Part shown: positions 1 to 12,018 of the stretch, one piece after another
Layout of the letters: the number at the start of each line of letters is the position of its first letter
How positions within the stretch are numbered: position 1 is the stretch's first letter
NCBI GenBank assembly: GCA_947311845.1
Contig: CAMZMU010000055.1
Location: forward strand, 25,817,369 to 25,881,368
DNA from: Poa pratensis
Taxonomy: Eukaryota; Streptophyta; Magnoliopsida; Poales; Poaceae
DNA length: 64,000 nucleotides
Direction: 5' to 3'
Translations under genes and position numbers: made by a program
Notes under the pieces: generated by a model
The model's database searches: none
What the model saw: only the letters and a program-made list of their open reading frames with translations
Told to the model about the DNA's origin: nothing

Positions 1-11
1 ATTTATTAGAA

Positions 12-2404
12 CTAGCCTATCTCCGTATGGAGTAGCTTGCCCTGCCAGCAACCCAGTTTCTTTTCAAACCTATTTTCCATTGAGTTCCATTCTTTATTCA
101 GAAGCTTCCTATAATGAATAGGAATTCCTAGGTATCTGAATGGAAGAGTCCCTGCCTCACATCCAAACACATTTCTGTATTGGTTTTCAGCTTCTTTAGC
201 TTCCCCAAAACAGTGTAACTCACTTTTATGAAAATTTATTTTAAGCCCAGAAAGTTGCTCAAACATACAAAGTATTAATTTCATGTTCACTGCCTTTTCT
301 ATGTCATGTTCCAAAAAAAGTATAGTATCATCTGCATATTGCAGAATAGATACTCCCCCGTCAACAAGGTGCGGTATGAGGCTGCCAACTTGACCATCCT
401 CTTTCGCACGATTAATAAGAATAGCCAACATATCAGGCACAATGTTAAAAAGAATGGGAGAAAAGGGATCGCCTTGTCGAAGTCCCTTTCTTGTCTGAAA
501 GTAATGGCCAATATTATTGTTGACACGTATGCCAACTGACCCCCCCATAATAAAATTTTGGATGAGATCACACCATTTTTTGTCAAAGCCTTTCATTCGC
601 AGCATCTGCAACAAGAAGGGTCATTTCACTTTATCATAAGTTTTTCAAAGTCTATCTTAAAAAGAACTCCATTCATTTTCTTCCTATGAAGTTCGTGAAT
701 CGTCTCATGTAGGACAACTACCCCCCTCTAGAATATGTCGCCCTGGCATAAAAGCATTTTGAGTTGGTTTAATTACTTTATGAGCAATTTGTGTTATACG
801 ATTGGTCCCAACCTTCGTAAAAATTTAAAGCTCACATTTAGTAAACATATCGGTCTATATTGCTGAATCTGGACCGCATCCTCTTTTTTTGGCAGCAAAG
901 TGATCACACCAAAATTAAGCTTATACAGAGGCAAATGACCTTGCTGTAACTGAACAAACATAGCCATAAGATCCTCCTTAATGACATTCCAAAAGGTTTT
1001 ATAGAATTCAGCTGGGAACCCGTCTGGTCCCGGAGCCTTATTATGCTCCATTTGTGTGATAGCCTCTAAAACCTCGTCAGCTGAGAAATTCGCAGTTAGA
1101 ATCTCATTCTCTTCTCTAGAAATTTGTGGGATATCCGAAGTTCGTGCTTCGTCGAGTAAAAAGTTATTTTTGGCCGACGCCCCAAACAACTTTTTATAGT
1201 ATTCAGTAATGTAAACTTTTAGATTTTCATCTCCTACTATTGTTCCTTCGTCTTGTTCTAACTGAAAGATTTTCTTTTTCCGATGCTTGCCATTTGTAAT
1301 GAGGTGGAAATATTTCGTATTGTTTCCGCCTTCTTGTATATGTTTCACCTTGGCCCTTTGTGCCCATTTTGATTCTTCCTCCCTTCTTAACTTTGAGAGT
1401 TTATCATTTGTTTTCTTGAACACTTCACTTTCTGAAGAATTGAGAGGACAGGTTTCAGCTTTACTATCTAGTGCATCAATAATGCCTACAAGTCTTTCCT
1501 TTTCTTTTCTATAAATCCCACTTCTATGTCTTGCCCAACCCCTAAGGTAGCGTCTTAGGTGTCTGATCTTGTTTTGCCAGACTTCGATTGGCGTGTTTCC
1601 ACTAACATGTGTTTGCCATTCCTTTGAAATCATATCGAAGAAGCCTTCTTCTCTTAACCAGGCCAGTTCGAAGGAAAACAAAGAAGTATTACCCAGGTGA
1701 GCTTGTTCACATGAGTCAATTAGGAGAGGGGTGTGGTCTGAACCAGTCCGTGATAATGCTCTTAAATTTACCAACAGATATTTTTGTTCCCAATCCACAC
1801 TAGTCAGCACACGATCAAGATTCTCATAGGTAGGCGTATCTCTACGACTGGCCCACGTATATTGTCTCCCCGAAAGTTTAATCTCCTTTAGACTAAGACT
1901 TTCAATTATAGAATTGAAAAGAAAGGGCCAATGAGCGTTATAGTTGGAATTATTCTTTTCATGTGGCCCTCTAATGATGTTGAAATCCCCCCCAACTAAC
2001 AAAGGAAATGAAGAGGACTCACACACACGCACTAGTTCAGCTAGGAAAGTTTGTTTTTGCGCTTCTTGAGCTGCCCCATAAACTGCCACAAAATTCCACT
2101 GAAACCCATCTTTAGCTTTTAAATGAAACTTAACACAGAAATCACCATCTTCGACGTCTCGAACGTCCAGTGTTTCCAAATTGACACCCACTAAAATGCC
2201 ACCTGATCTTCCTTGAGGTGGTTAACAAAACCAAGAGAAATCTCTACCAGCCGACAAATTCCTTAAAAAATGTGCTGGAAAACTAGAACGTCCAGTTTCA
2301 AGAAGAGCTACAATGTCTAAATTGTAGTCACATATAGATTCTTGGACTCTCAGATGTTTAGCTGTGTCCCTAAACCCTTCACTATTCCAAATAAAAGATT
2401 TCAT
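12..2404 (-). pseudogene. LINE B ORF2: endonuclease-reverse transcriptase, broken
   Basis: ORF2 starts at an ATG at 2404 (MKSFIWNSEGFRD). A stop at 2222 cuts it after about 60 residues, and the frame resumes at 2191. The endonuclease part shows the GDFNIIRGPHEK and GSDHTPL signatures of the exonuclease-endonuclease-phosphatase family. The RT part starts at NKAPGPDGFPAEFYK and runs to YRPICLLNVSFK near 830, where a frameshift occurs. It continues in another frame with LRQGDPFSPILFN and the catalytic box QYADDTILF near 330-350. A zinc-knuckle/RNase H tail would lie beyond the window. The usual role is target-primed reverse transcription. At least one stop and one frameshift make this copy non-functional. 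Confidence 0.87.
2401..2404 (-). other. ATGA stop-start overlap between LINE ORF1 and ORF2
   Basis: On the minus strand ORF1 ends ...AAA CAA TGA and ORF2 begins ATG AAA, sharing the tetranucleotide ATGA. Such overlaps are known in several non-LTR elements, where the second ORF is made by termination-reinitiation. The arrangement is seen directly; its use in translation is inferred. Confidence 0.7.
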
Positions 2405-3773
2405 TGTTTATTCTTGATCAGTCTAGCACTTCGTCTCAGGTTCTTTTTATCTACAAGAATTTTTTTACGTCCACGTTTAGTGGGATGAGTGTGACATGGC
2501 AGATCCGTATGATCATCCGTATCAGCAGCATCCTCCTCAGCTAAGTCCTCACATAAACCAGATACTTTGGACACGATTTTTTTGTGTGGATTTTCATCAT
2601 CAATACTCAAGTTGTTATTTAAAAAGACTAAAGATCTTTCTTTTTCAACATCTTTTAGATTTTGGACCGAGAACGTAATCTCAGATGGTGATTTACCTAA
2701 AGAAATGCCTAACTTACTAGCTCTAGCTATGACACCATTATTCGAAAAATTACATAATGAAAAGTTGGGAGATGAAATCGAACCTGTCATGTCGCGAGAG
2801 CTGGCCCTATCCATCGCTCGCCCCATCTGTGACGCGTCCGCATTTGGCTGCGCCCGAATACGTACACTCGAGCGCAGACCCCCTCCCATAGACTCAGGGA
2901 TTCCTCCAAAAGCAATGAGCTCCTCCTTCGTTGGTGTAAAACTAGCAGCCAGCGGCGACAAACGCCCATCTGCTCCGAGTTCCTTTCTTGGTGAAGCTGT
3001 CTTCGTAGGCGAGGACCTAGGTGTCCACTGAAACTGACTGTCTTGTACAGTTACATCTACAGCAGCTTTGGGCGAGACCCTGTCCCGAGAGCTAACTGGG
3101 CTGCAGACAGGTGTGGCTGTCGCAGCAGCAACAACAGGCGACACGGTACCCCGGCTACGCGAGCTGGCAGTGCAGGAACTCTTGTTTTCCTCAGCAGCAG
3201 CAGTTGGACGCTACACCACATGAGATGAAACCCCAGCATGAGTGGTCGTATCCAACGTACCGGCATCCTCTTCCCCAACAGGCATAACAAAAGTCTTCTC
3301 AACTTGCTCAGCCTCCTTCACCTTGTGAGCACAAACTGGAGATTCAAAAAGAACTCTCGACACATCCTTTGTAGCCGATCTCCTATCCCTCTCTTCCTCC
3401 TCCTCAACCATATCGCACCACCTGTCTGAGAAACAACCGAACCTTATGCTTGGCTGTAGACAGACAATCTTAGTGATAGTATCAGAAAGCACCACCCCAG
3501 GTCCCTAGTGTTTTCTTCTTTGTTTTTAGTAGATCCATCCTTCTCAGCATTAGAGTTCTCCTGATTCATGTTACCATGTCCAGCACCTCCGTGACCATCA
3601 GCATCATCAGCAATCGGAGCACCATCCACCATCTCAGCATCTCCATCATTCATCTCAATCTCTATAGATATACGATAACCTTCATCTTCATACATGATTA
3701 TTTTATGATAAGGGATAGCAGCAATATCCGTGACCTGGTGATGATCCCGAGGAGCAAGTCTTGATGCCTGCAC
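2401..3773 (-). pseudogene. LINE B ORF1, C-terminal part
   Basis: This is the minus-strand continuation of LINE B ORF1 below the inserted LTR. It begins with a segment containing YHKIIMYEDEGYRISIEIE, followed by an acidic Asp/Glu/Asn-rich linker (about 3444-3773). After frame shifts it becomes a 247-codon open frame (3144-2401) rich in Ser/Pro/Ala and ending in the basic tail KNLRRSARLIKNKQ. A basic C-terminus suits an RNA-binding ORF1 product. The stop codon TGA overlaps the ORF2 ATG as ATGA. No enzymatic domain is visible. The assignment comes mainly from position: between the DUF4283 part upstream and the endonuclease ORF downstream. Confidence 0.75.
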
Positions 3774-5468
3774 AAATAACGGGATTTAGGTTGAGACTCC
3801 AAGTGCAGAGTGTATAGTATAGTGGAAGACAGTTTTCCCCACGAGGGGTGACTCGAGGGTTTAATATCGAACTCTCGGGAAATCTGCAGTGGTAGATTTA
3901 TCTTCTTATCCTTCTTTTGGTTACCTACAAAACAAGGTTAGATGTTTTGGTCCTCAACCTCACCTATGGTTGTCAAGCACAAGGTGTAAGAATGATATCA
4001 GGATAGTTATGCAATGCAAACAAGAAATAAATATGCAATGATGGTGGATGCAATGATAAATGATATTTTTGGGTTTTTGAATGATGTATGCAAGATGAAA
4101 AGTATTTTTGTATTTTCGGATTTAATGATGGCTGAAAATAGAAAAGTGGTATATGGTGTTGGAAAGGTGTTTCTTATGATTAAAAATGGACTGGGGTTCA
4201 TGGTTTCACAAATGCACTCTCTCTTTATAAAGTGGTAGATAATGGAACACACACAGTTAACATATGAGATTGCAACACAGGGTTTGATAACAAGTTACTT
4301 AGATATATGGGCATCACGTCATAACATAGAGATCTTTTGGTTATTAACCTCTCTCATACTCCACCAAGATGCGAACTAAATCATAACACCTCAGTAATTA
4401 AGATAACTCAGAGTATAGCATTAAGTATCATGACATGAAGTGAAAATAAGAACATGCTAGATCTAGTCATGGAGTAGTGGCAATGGTCACACCCACATCC
4501 CCGGTAGCATGGTATTTTAGTTTATCCCTAGTGAGGCAACAAAGTAAGGTAAAGATACCAAAGTGGATCGCAGAACTTTCTCTCACGTTCACTGCACTAG
4601 CCACCCCCCGTTACTCCAACTAATGCACACGTTCCCCCACACACGCTCTCATAAACATGCTTGATCAAAACAAGTAGACAAGAACGGGGTACATAATATG
4701 CATCTATACTCATAACTGAAACAAACATTGCAATCTCAAACATATATTAACTCATAAAGATCCACCACAAAGGTATTACAACGGTGACCGTAATCATGTT
4801 CAGCAGCTCATACGGTGCTAATTAGTGAAACTCAAGAGAGGAGAGATATATAAGTTACTTCCACAAACCCATAGTCCAGAGGTGGACTACTCCCTCTTCA
4901 TCATGGAGACGGTGGAGAAGTCGATGGAGAAGATGGAGACCATGCCGGCAGCGCCCCGCCGGAGTTTTCCCCCTCCAATCTGCAGCTCCTGATCTCCGTT
5001 TCGGTGTTTCTGTGTTTGTGCGGCACTCCTTCCAGAGAACGACGGGGGACCTTTTTTATAGGCGTTTTTAGGTCAAGACGATGTCGGTGGAGAAGAGATC
5101 GAAGGCAACGGAGCCACGAGGCCCGAACGAGTGGGTCCCACGCGGCCTGGTACTGTGGCCGCGTGGGCCATGCTCGTTTGGCCCTCGGGCCTCCGTTTGC
5201 TCGCTTCCTTTTTCCGTAGTCCTTATTCCTTCCAAATATTGACGCCCGTAAATTTCCAGGTGATTTCGTTGACGTTTGGGTCCCTGAAACATTAAAATAC
5301 AAAACTAGGGTTTTCTGCCTGTGCAGGGTTAATTCCAAATAAATGGGAAAACTATGAAGTATTCCCAAAATCATGATAAAACATTGATATAACCCTTATA
5401 TGATGCAAATATGATTGGAATATAAGCAATTAAAGTGCAAAGTTCATGTATGCATTTTACATGCATCA
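3771..5468 (-). mobile_element. Solo LTR (Gypsy-like) inside LINE B ORF1
   Basis: About 1.7 kb of non-LINE sequence splits ORF1. On the minus strand it starts TGATGCATG and carries a TATA-like GCCTATAAAAAAGG (plus-strand 5050-5063 region) followed by a GC-rich leader. It ends with a segment resembling the 3' part of the 24369 LTR family (gagttcgat, acccctcgtgggg, cttggag). No internal domain or second LTR copy is seen, so a solo LTR is likely. The base CCTG (plus) flanks both sides (3767-3770 and 5469-5472), and 4 of 5 bases match as a possible target duplication. The exact right end is ambiguous because TGATGC/GCATCA (3762/5468) could also be the termini. Removing one CCTG copy restores the ORF1 frame. 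Confidence 0.65.
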
Positions 5469-5469
5469 C

Positions 5470-7600
5470 CTGGACATGAGCTCGAACCACCTCATACCTC
5501 CTGGTGTAAGCCATGTCGATCGCCTTAGTTATGCCAAACATACCAACCATCCCCCAGAGTGCAAGGTAATCATCAAGTAAACCTTCTGGCACCCCACTTA
5601 TGAGAAGCCATACATTCTCTAAATGTTGTGTGGGTTTAACCTCATTTTTCCACTCTATGAATTTGATGAAAATCTTGCTGTTCTCCTTAGCCTCAAAAGA
5701 CCCAAAGCGCATAGCACGGATAAGCTCCATCTTACTCGGAAACTCAGCCTTGTACACATTATTCCCATGCATCTGGACATCCCACGGAAAATCATCATCC
5801 ATCACTACCCAACGTAGCACACCAACAATCTCTTCAGAAGTGAGTGTACCACCGGTAACAGTAATCCTGCCTGTCCTACCACTGTTGGATCTAGGACGAT
5901 AACCGTCAGAGTTGGAAACAGAAAAAACCATCAGTTCTTCATGGGCACAACCAAAAACTGATACAGTTGGTTTGGGAGCATCGTGCAAAGGGCACTCTTC
6001 ATTCACATGGTCCGACGACCTACAGAAATCGCACAAAATGGCTGTGTAATCAATCGAGTAATGCGCATGCAAATTACAACGAAAGCACTTGACCTTATCA
6101 ATAATTTTCTCCTTTTTTCATCAGATTCTTTCTCTCATTATTTTGCAGACCCATTTCAGAAGATGAGGCCATGGCCTTTGCCGCTGCACTGTTATCTTCT
6201 ACCACCGCAGGCTGGTTTACTGCCTGCACCGGCTGAGCAGACACCGCCGGTGCCGAGACTGAAGTGGTTCGCGCCGCTTGCTGCTCCAAAACTGCCTCCA
6301 TGACTCTAGACGCAGCAGCCGTCACTGCCGCATCTGAGACCACCTCCTTCTCAACCTCTTTGTCCTTCCCTTTATTCACCACCACCGGTCGCAACACTTC
6401 TATTCCGCGTCCTCTTCCACCATGAAAGTTGTTGAAGCCACCACGATTTCCTCTGAACTCATTCCTCCTTCTATTGCGGTAACCGAGATTGTCGTAGAAC
6501 TCATCTCCCGCTCTCGGGTGAAAAACCCCATTGAAAGCCCCTTGATTGACATCCTGGTGACCACCGAAACCACCGTTCCCCTCTCCATTGTGAGCACCAC
6601 GACCTCCACCATTGTAAACCCCGAGTCCTCCGAAACCACCACGACCGCGACCGTTGCCGTAGTCATAGCCAACTTCATTGTACCGCCTTCCTCCATTAGC
6701 TGGCCAATTGCTTGGGCCAGCACCGCGCGTTAGCCTGCCAGTTGCTAGGACCGGCGCCGGCGTCGCCACGAAAAGCACGAGCACCGTTCGTAGCACCACG
6801 ACCTGGATTAGCAGTGGCATGTCCTCCCACCGGAGGAGGCTTCCCACTACCGCGTCCGAAACCTCCACCCCCGCCGCCATGATTCGCCATCGTAGAAGGA
6901 CGTACGCGCGGCGCAGGCGATGAATCCTTCGACCAGAAAAACCCTAGCAGGGATCGAAAAGCTGCCCCAGCCTTAACCGAGTCAGCGATCAGGGGATTTG
7001 GGCCCTTTTTGCTCGCATCCCGTAAACCAGGCCCAACATGGGGGGTCCGTTTGACCACTGCCATGCAAGATCGGCCCAACATGGTGGCCCGTTTGACCGT
7101 TGTCTCCCTTGTTTGAAAATTTGAAAAAACTTGCAGATCCGTGATCCGAGATCATCGGCGGTGACCTGCGATCGACCTTGCACATCTCCGGCGATCTCCG
7201 CCGGCGATGCAGTGCATATCTTGATCTTCTCTTGTTCTTCCTCCGCTGGATCGTGATCCACTCCGCCGCGTCAAAGTCCTCCTCTACGAAGACTGAAGGA
7301 GACAACACCGGATATGCGAACTCCGGTGAGCACCTGCGCTGAAAACAAAAACTATCAGGACTCACCTGCGGCGATGCAGCGTCGATCCACTCCTTGACCA
7401 CCGCCCTATGCTTGATCCTCCTCTCCAGTCTCTTTGTCGCCCGAGCACCACCAGAGCTGTTTGGGCTTCTTGGCGACGGCGATCCCATGAGATACCTAGA
7501 CGATACCTCAACCTGAGACACCACCGCGTCCTCCTCTTCACTCTCCAGCACGGACAAGGCCCAGAACCGCCCCGCAGGGCGAGCTTCATCGGCAGCGAGG
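5470..7600 (-). pseudogene. LINE B ORF1, N-terminal part: zinc knuckle and DUF4283-like domain
   Basis: The frame (minus) opens near 7600 with ...GRFWALSVLESEEED, a common start of grass LINE ORF1 proteins, and stops at 6982. The next section (6880-6098) is strongly Gly/Arg/Asn-rich (repeats of GRGRGG, NRGGFNNFHGGRGRG). After a frameshift in an A-rich stretch near 6110 it gives CFRCNLHAHYSIDY then CDFCRSSDHVNEEC, a CX2CX4HX4C zinc knuckle; a first knuckle has lost its last Cys (Tyr instead). A DUF4283-like domain follows (about 5930-5480: WVVMDDDFPWDVQMHGNNVYKAEFPSK). The likely role of the intact protein is RNA binding in the LINE RNP. There are at least two frame disruptions. Confidence 0.8.
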
Positions 7601-7649
7601 CCCTTAGACCCGGCGTCGCCATCGGCGTCGCCTATCCTGTCGCCTAGCA

Positions 7650-7841
7650 GTCCACGACAAGGTGATTACCCAAGGGAAAATATAATGCTTACTCTCCTAG
7701 AAGAATTGATTGACCCTTATTCTGGATCATTGGATGAGGATCTGATTAGAGAGGTGTTCTCTTACGTTCTGCTCAGCGTATCCTTCAAATTCCACTTAAT
7801 GTTCAAGCGTTTGATGGCTTTGTCGCATGGCAGTATACTTT
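7650..7841 (+). pseudogene. LINE A fragment 1 (ORF2, after RT)
   Basis: The plus strand reads LLEELIDPYSGSLDEDLIREVF and then, in a neighbouring frame, AQRILQIPLNVQAFDGFVAWQYT. These are the conserved residues between the RT and zf-RVT domains of plant L1-like LINE ORF2. A frameshift separates the two phrases. The fragment stops at a poly-T run where a retroposon is inserted, and the LINE continues at about 8739. Confidence 0.75.
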
Positions 7842-8738
7842 TTTTTTTGAGATTTTTTGCATTCATATCACGAAATAATACAAAGTTGTTGACCCTTACA
7901 AGCACGCTGTAACACAATCACAAAGGACCATGAACACCTAGAACACCCTAAGACAACCATAACACAAGAAAATCTCCGGAGCCCTGTGTCATCATCCCAG
8001 AATCTTGAGAGAAGACCCCTGCAGCAGAAAGATCTGCAACCAAGCGCAAGCAGGTCATCATCTTCGACCACGGTACAATAGTCGCCACGCTGCTTCCTCC
8101 TTCCTTGACACCAGCGCCGAGAGGGCATGGATACTAATCCAACACACCTGCAACAACCGTCGCCATCTTTGGCTTTGAGTACCGCGAAAAGTGTCCCTTC
8201 CGGATGGAAGAGAACTCGAGTCAACCGACCGGTCCAGCACCGCGGCCGGGCCATCCGCCCGGGCAAAGCAGGATCTCCCTCCAGCATCAGCGCAGAGGAA
8301 GGAGAAGAACAGCAGCAGCAAATCATACCGACAAGGAGGAAGAAGGGTCTTCGTCTCCATGCATCCATCGCCCATCTGAGGACCCAACCGGCCAGTGCCG
8401 ATGGACCTCCAGACACCATAGCCCGCGACCTCGACGAGATCTGGGGATCCCCCACCCCGCTGGCTCCTAGACGAAGGCAGAAGCCTCGCCTGACCGCGAA
8501 CGGAGCCCGGAGAGATTTATTCCGACACGACACCACCGCAACGGCCTCGGTAGCGTGTCCCTCAACCCTAACCCTACCACGCACCCGCCTAGCGGTCAGA
8601 CCCGAGGTTCCCCCTCCCTCTCGCCGCCGGAGCGGCCGACGGAGAGAGAGGGAACCAGCGGCGTCGCCAGCGGCGTCGCCGGCGGCACGCAAGGGAAACC
8701 CTCGTCGCCTCCTTGATCGCCTCGTGCGATCCGACTTT
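7842..8738 (-). mobile_element. Poly(A) retroposon inserted in LINE A
   Basis: This 0.9-kb GC-rich block begins on the plus strand with a T-run (7839-7848), that is, a poly(A) tail on the minus strand. It interrupts LINE A coding sequence. ACTTT flanks both sides (7837-7841 and 8734-8738), but the first copy overlaps the T-run, so this target duplication is weak. The long open frames across it (up to 274 codons minus, 228 plus) match no family I recognise and look like GC-rich shadow ORFs. It could be a 5'-truncated LINE or a non-autonomous LINE-mobilised element. Confidence 0.5.
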
Positions 8739-8920
8739 CCCGGGAGCGAATTCGTTAAACTAGAGATACATGATTCTACCTATCACAGAGAATGGGAGCA
8801 CCGGTTTGTATAGCGTCGAACCGAATTGATGGTTAGGGTAGTACCTCTATAAATCCTATATGGACGGATGTGTGAAAACTTGTTACCTCGGTAAGATCTG
8901 TATAATCCCGTTGAAAGTAT
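8739..8920 (+). pseudogene. LINE A fragment 2 (before zf-RVT)
   Basis: The plus strand reads FVKLEIHDSTYHREWEHRFV, matching the FSVRSAYHxEWEHRFG phrase typical of plant LINE ORF2. After stops and frameshifts it reads KICIIPLKV, which joins across the 8921-15680 insertion to the zf-RVT domain. The last five bases, AGTAT, are one copy of the target duplication of the inserted LTR. Confidence 0.72.
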
Positions 8921-10587
8921 CGTTGGAGATATGCCCTAGAGACAATAATATTTAGTATTATATTATCACCAAATTTATTATTAAAAGTTTATATCTTTAT
9001 GGTACAACTACATTGGCAATTGAATAGTGAGTCTTCAAAGGAAAAACTCCAATGCACGTGTAGAAATATGAACAAAGCAATAGAGTTCCTGATCTTGTCT
9101 CTAAGACTAGCCTATCTTGTTGTTAGATGATCATGTTTTCCTGATCATGGACTTTGCATAAGTCACATAACTATAGGAGTTTATTATCGGAATGATAATA
9201 GTACCGAACCGACCCATTGTATGATCTTGCTAAGAGACAAATCGTCATAGGTGAAGTTAGCAATTGATTATATAAAGTTTTCGTTAGCTGTATTTCTATA
9301 CCATGAGAATATCTAGTGACCGCGTATTTTACACTTACAATTTGAATGCATCAACCATCCGGCATTAATTTGAGGATCATAAAGGTGACTTTTGGGTGCG
9401 AACTAGAATGCGTAATGGAATAGAGAGATCGTTCAAGAATGGTACTTACTCCTCCAGATGATGGAGAGATACATCCTCTAGGCCATCTCGGTATTATTGA
9501 TGTCACCACAATCGTCTTGGTAGACAAAGTGTGATTTATCCCGGGACATCGAGAATACGGAATGAGAAAAAAGAATGATATCAGACCGAGTTTTGTATGT
9601 GTTATGATCAAATGGTTTTGATCACACTAGAGCACATTGTCTCACCTCGTGATATCATTGGTATCGTGTACGTAAGGGAATTAGCGTAATGAGAAACACA
9701 AGAGGTTCCATCGTTCACTCTGTAACATCCCAAAATTTTGGAAAATTTAAAAATCACTAAAAAAATTTGAAACTTTTGTTTTGAATAAAATAAATTACAC
9801 AAAACTTGAAGATAAATATGAAAATATTAAAATTTAGAGTTTACTAAACCCTAAAACAATATTTACAAAGCGTTTTAAAATATTTAAAGCATGTTCTATT
9901 TTAAAAATTGGTTTTGATTCAATTATATTTATTTGAAAAATAAGTTTAAAATAGCTATTTTTCAATATTTTCATTTGTGATATTTTATTTGTTTTTATTA
10001 AGCCACAAAAGATTTTTACCAAACTCTATTTATAAAATGATTTTATAAAAATGAAGGTATCATGTTTTATATTAAATGATATTACTCATACTATTTTTCT
10101 AGATTCTATTTGAGTTCAAAAAGGATTTGTAAAACCCTATTTTATAAAATGACATAAAGGTATCAAATAAACCTTTATGCATTATTTGAATTTTTCAAAT
10201 TTTGAAATGTGTTGGAAAAGTGTGTTTGAATATTTTAAATGATAGATATTGTTTTTACAATTTTTTTTGAAATTGGTTTAAATCCATTTGGATTCATTTT
10301 GCAAAAGTTATGAAATTCCAGAAATTCAGAAAAAGAAAAAGGTACAAAAAATGGAGAAAGGCCAACCGGCCGAGCCAGCCCAGCAGAGGCCCAGCAGCTA
10401 TCTACCGCGTGCGCAACCCAGAAGCAGCCCAACAGCAGCCGCGCGCCCTCTCTCCCCTTCTCTCGCTGACACGCTGGCCCCACCTGTCAGCCGTTTCTTC
10501 CCCAAATTACGCGGCCAGCTCGCACGGTCGTGATCACCTCCCCGACGATTTCTCGCCATTACGGCCATTAAACGCCACGCTGAGCAC

Positions 10588-10595
10588 GGCTATAA
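10588..10595 (+). promoter_or_regulatory. TATA-like box of the large LTR
   Basis: CTATAAGA lies in a GC-rich context inside the 4.8-kb LTR, about 40 bases before a leader starting GAAACCCTAACCGAG. This is the position expected for the U3/R promoter of an LTR. Only the motif is seen; promoter activity is inferred. Confidence 0.35.
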
Positions 10596-12018
10596 GACCG
10601 CCACCTCGCCCTCTCTCATCCGCGCCTTGAAACCCTAACCGAGAGCCCTCAGGCTACTCGGATTCGTCCCCGCATTGCCGCCACTGCCGCCGGCGAAGAC
10701 CACCATTTCCGGTGAACCCCGACGACCCCAGCCTCTCCCCTCCCCTCCTTTCTTCTTGTCTTGCACGCGCGCATCTCCCTAACATGCTCCCGTATTTTTT
10801 CCAAGCGCAGATCGGCACGTCCGTCCGTGACTGAAGACGACCGCCGCCATCCGCAACTCCGACGAGCAATCCAGGAGGAACCGGGAAGCTTCGCCGTTCT
10901 CTACTTCGCCACCGAGTCCGCCACGTCGTCTGGATCGATCTGGTATAAGCCTATCTGCTCCTCCGTCTCGGCAGCGCTAGGAACGCATGTTGCCGACGCG
11001 TCACCGCCGCATATTTAGGTCGCCGGAGTAACTCCGACAGGCCGCGCCGCTCGGGTTTGGTCAAATAGATCTTGACCGTTAGATCTAGATCGGACGCGTC
11101 TGGTTTTATAACTTAACGAATCGGTACGGTGCAATCTGGTGCGTCCGTTTTAAGTTAGATCCAACGGCCCCTGTTTTATTTCATCCTGAACCGGTATCAA
11201 CCAATCAGGAGCGTCCACGTGGCCCCCTTTTTCTTTTAAACTTTTCTGTTATTTTGTTTTTAGGCAAAATAACATCCAAACTTTGAAATTCAATAACTTT
11301 AATTCTTTTTGGCCAAATTTAACAAACTTCATATTTTTGAAATCCTCTGGATCTGTAGATTACTTTAGATATGTTAGTTTTCTATTTTGCCAAGTTTATA
11401 TTTATTCAAATTTCAAATGAGTGATTTAAATAATTTTGGCATATCTTTATTCCTATAAGTCGAAAATTTGTGAATAAAATAGTTTTAGAAATCTTAGAAT
11501 ATGTGTAATATTATTTCTCTGTTATAAAATATTTTTGAGCATTATTTTGATGATTAAAAATCAGAGACTCAATTTAAGTATTTTGATATAGTTTAAATTC
11601 TATAAATCTTTTTAACTTGTTTTCTTAATAGAAAAACTAACCTAAATACTTGCTTCTGTCCACGGACACAAAACCATATTTGCTAAGTTATTTTATATAT
11701 TTAATTTTATGCTAAAAGTCTTTTAAAATGATTTGTTTTGCAAACCTTGGTTTTAAAATGTGTTAAGCCATTGGGGAGGACTAGCATAAGCGTGCGCGTT
11801 CGCGCAGAACCTGGCGCGCAAGCGATCGCAGCGCGAGTTGCTCCCTGCCTTCCACGTGGCCTGCGGCCAGCATGCGCACGAAGCCATTCCTGTACGCGAC
11901 GCGCTGGTGCTAGCTACAGTATGAGTGAGCTAGCTTGCTACTTCGTACGTATTTTTTTTGTTTTGACGTGATATTACAAAAATAATTACAAGAAAATAGT
12001 ACACTGTAAAAAACAAAA

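Larger units (their letters stand above)
1..7645 (-). mobile_element. LINE B: L1-like non-LTR retrotransposon, decayed, 3' end outside window
   Basis: Reading the minus strand from about 7645 down to 1 gives the order expected of a plant L1-like LINE: an ORF1 with a Gly/Arg-rich region, CCHC zinc knuckles and a DUF4283-like domain, then an ORF2 with an apurinic-type endonuclease and a reverse transcriptase. Both ORFs carry stops and frameshifts, so the copy is dead. The 3' end and poly(A) tail lie beyond base 1. A solo LTR (about 3771-5468) is inserted in ORF1. The 5' end abuts, head to head, a plus-strand LINE fragment starting near 7650, which suggests one LINE inserted into the other. No target duplication can be checked because one end is missing. 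Confidence 0.88.

Noticed and set aside
5371..6072. Stand-alone zinc-knuckle host protein
   Set aside because: The CCHC and DUF4283-like parts sit in the order of a LINE ORF1 between other LINE pieces.
7868..8813. Long frames on both strands at 7.9-8.8 kb as genes
   Set aside because: GC-rich shadow frames in a retroposon that splits LINE A; no family resemblance.
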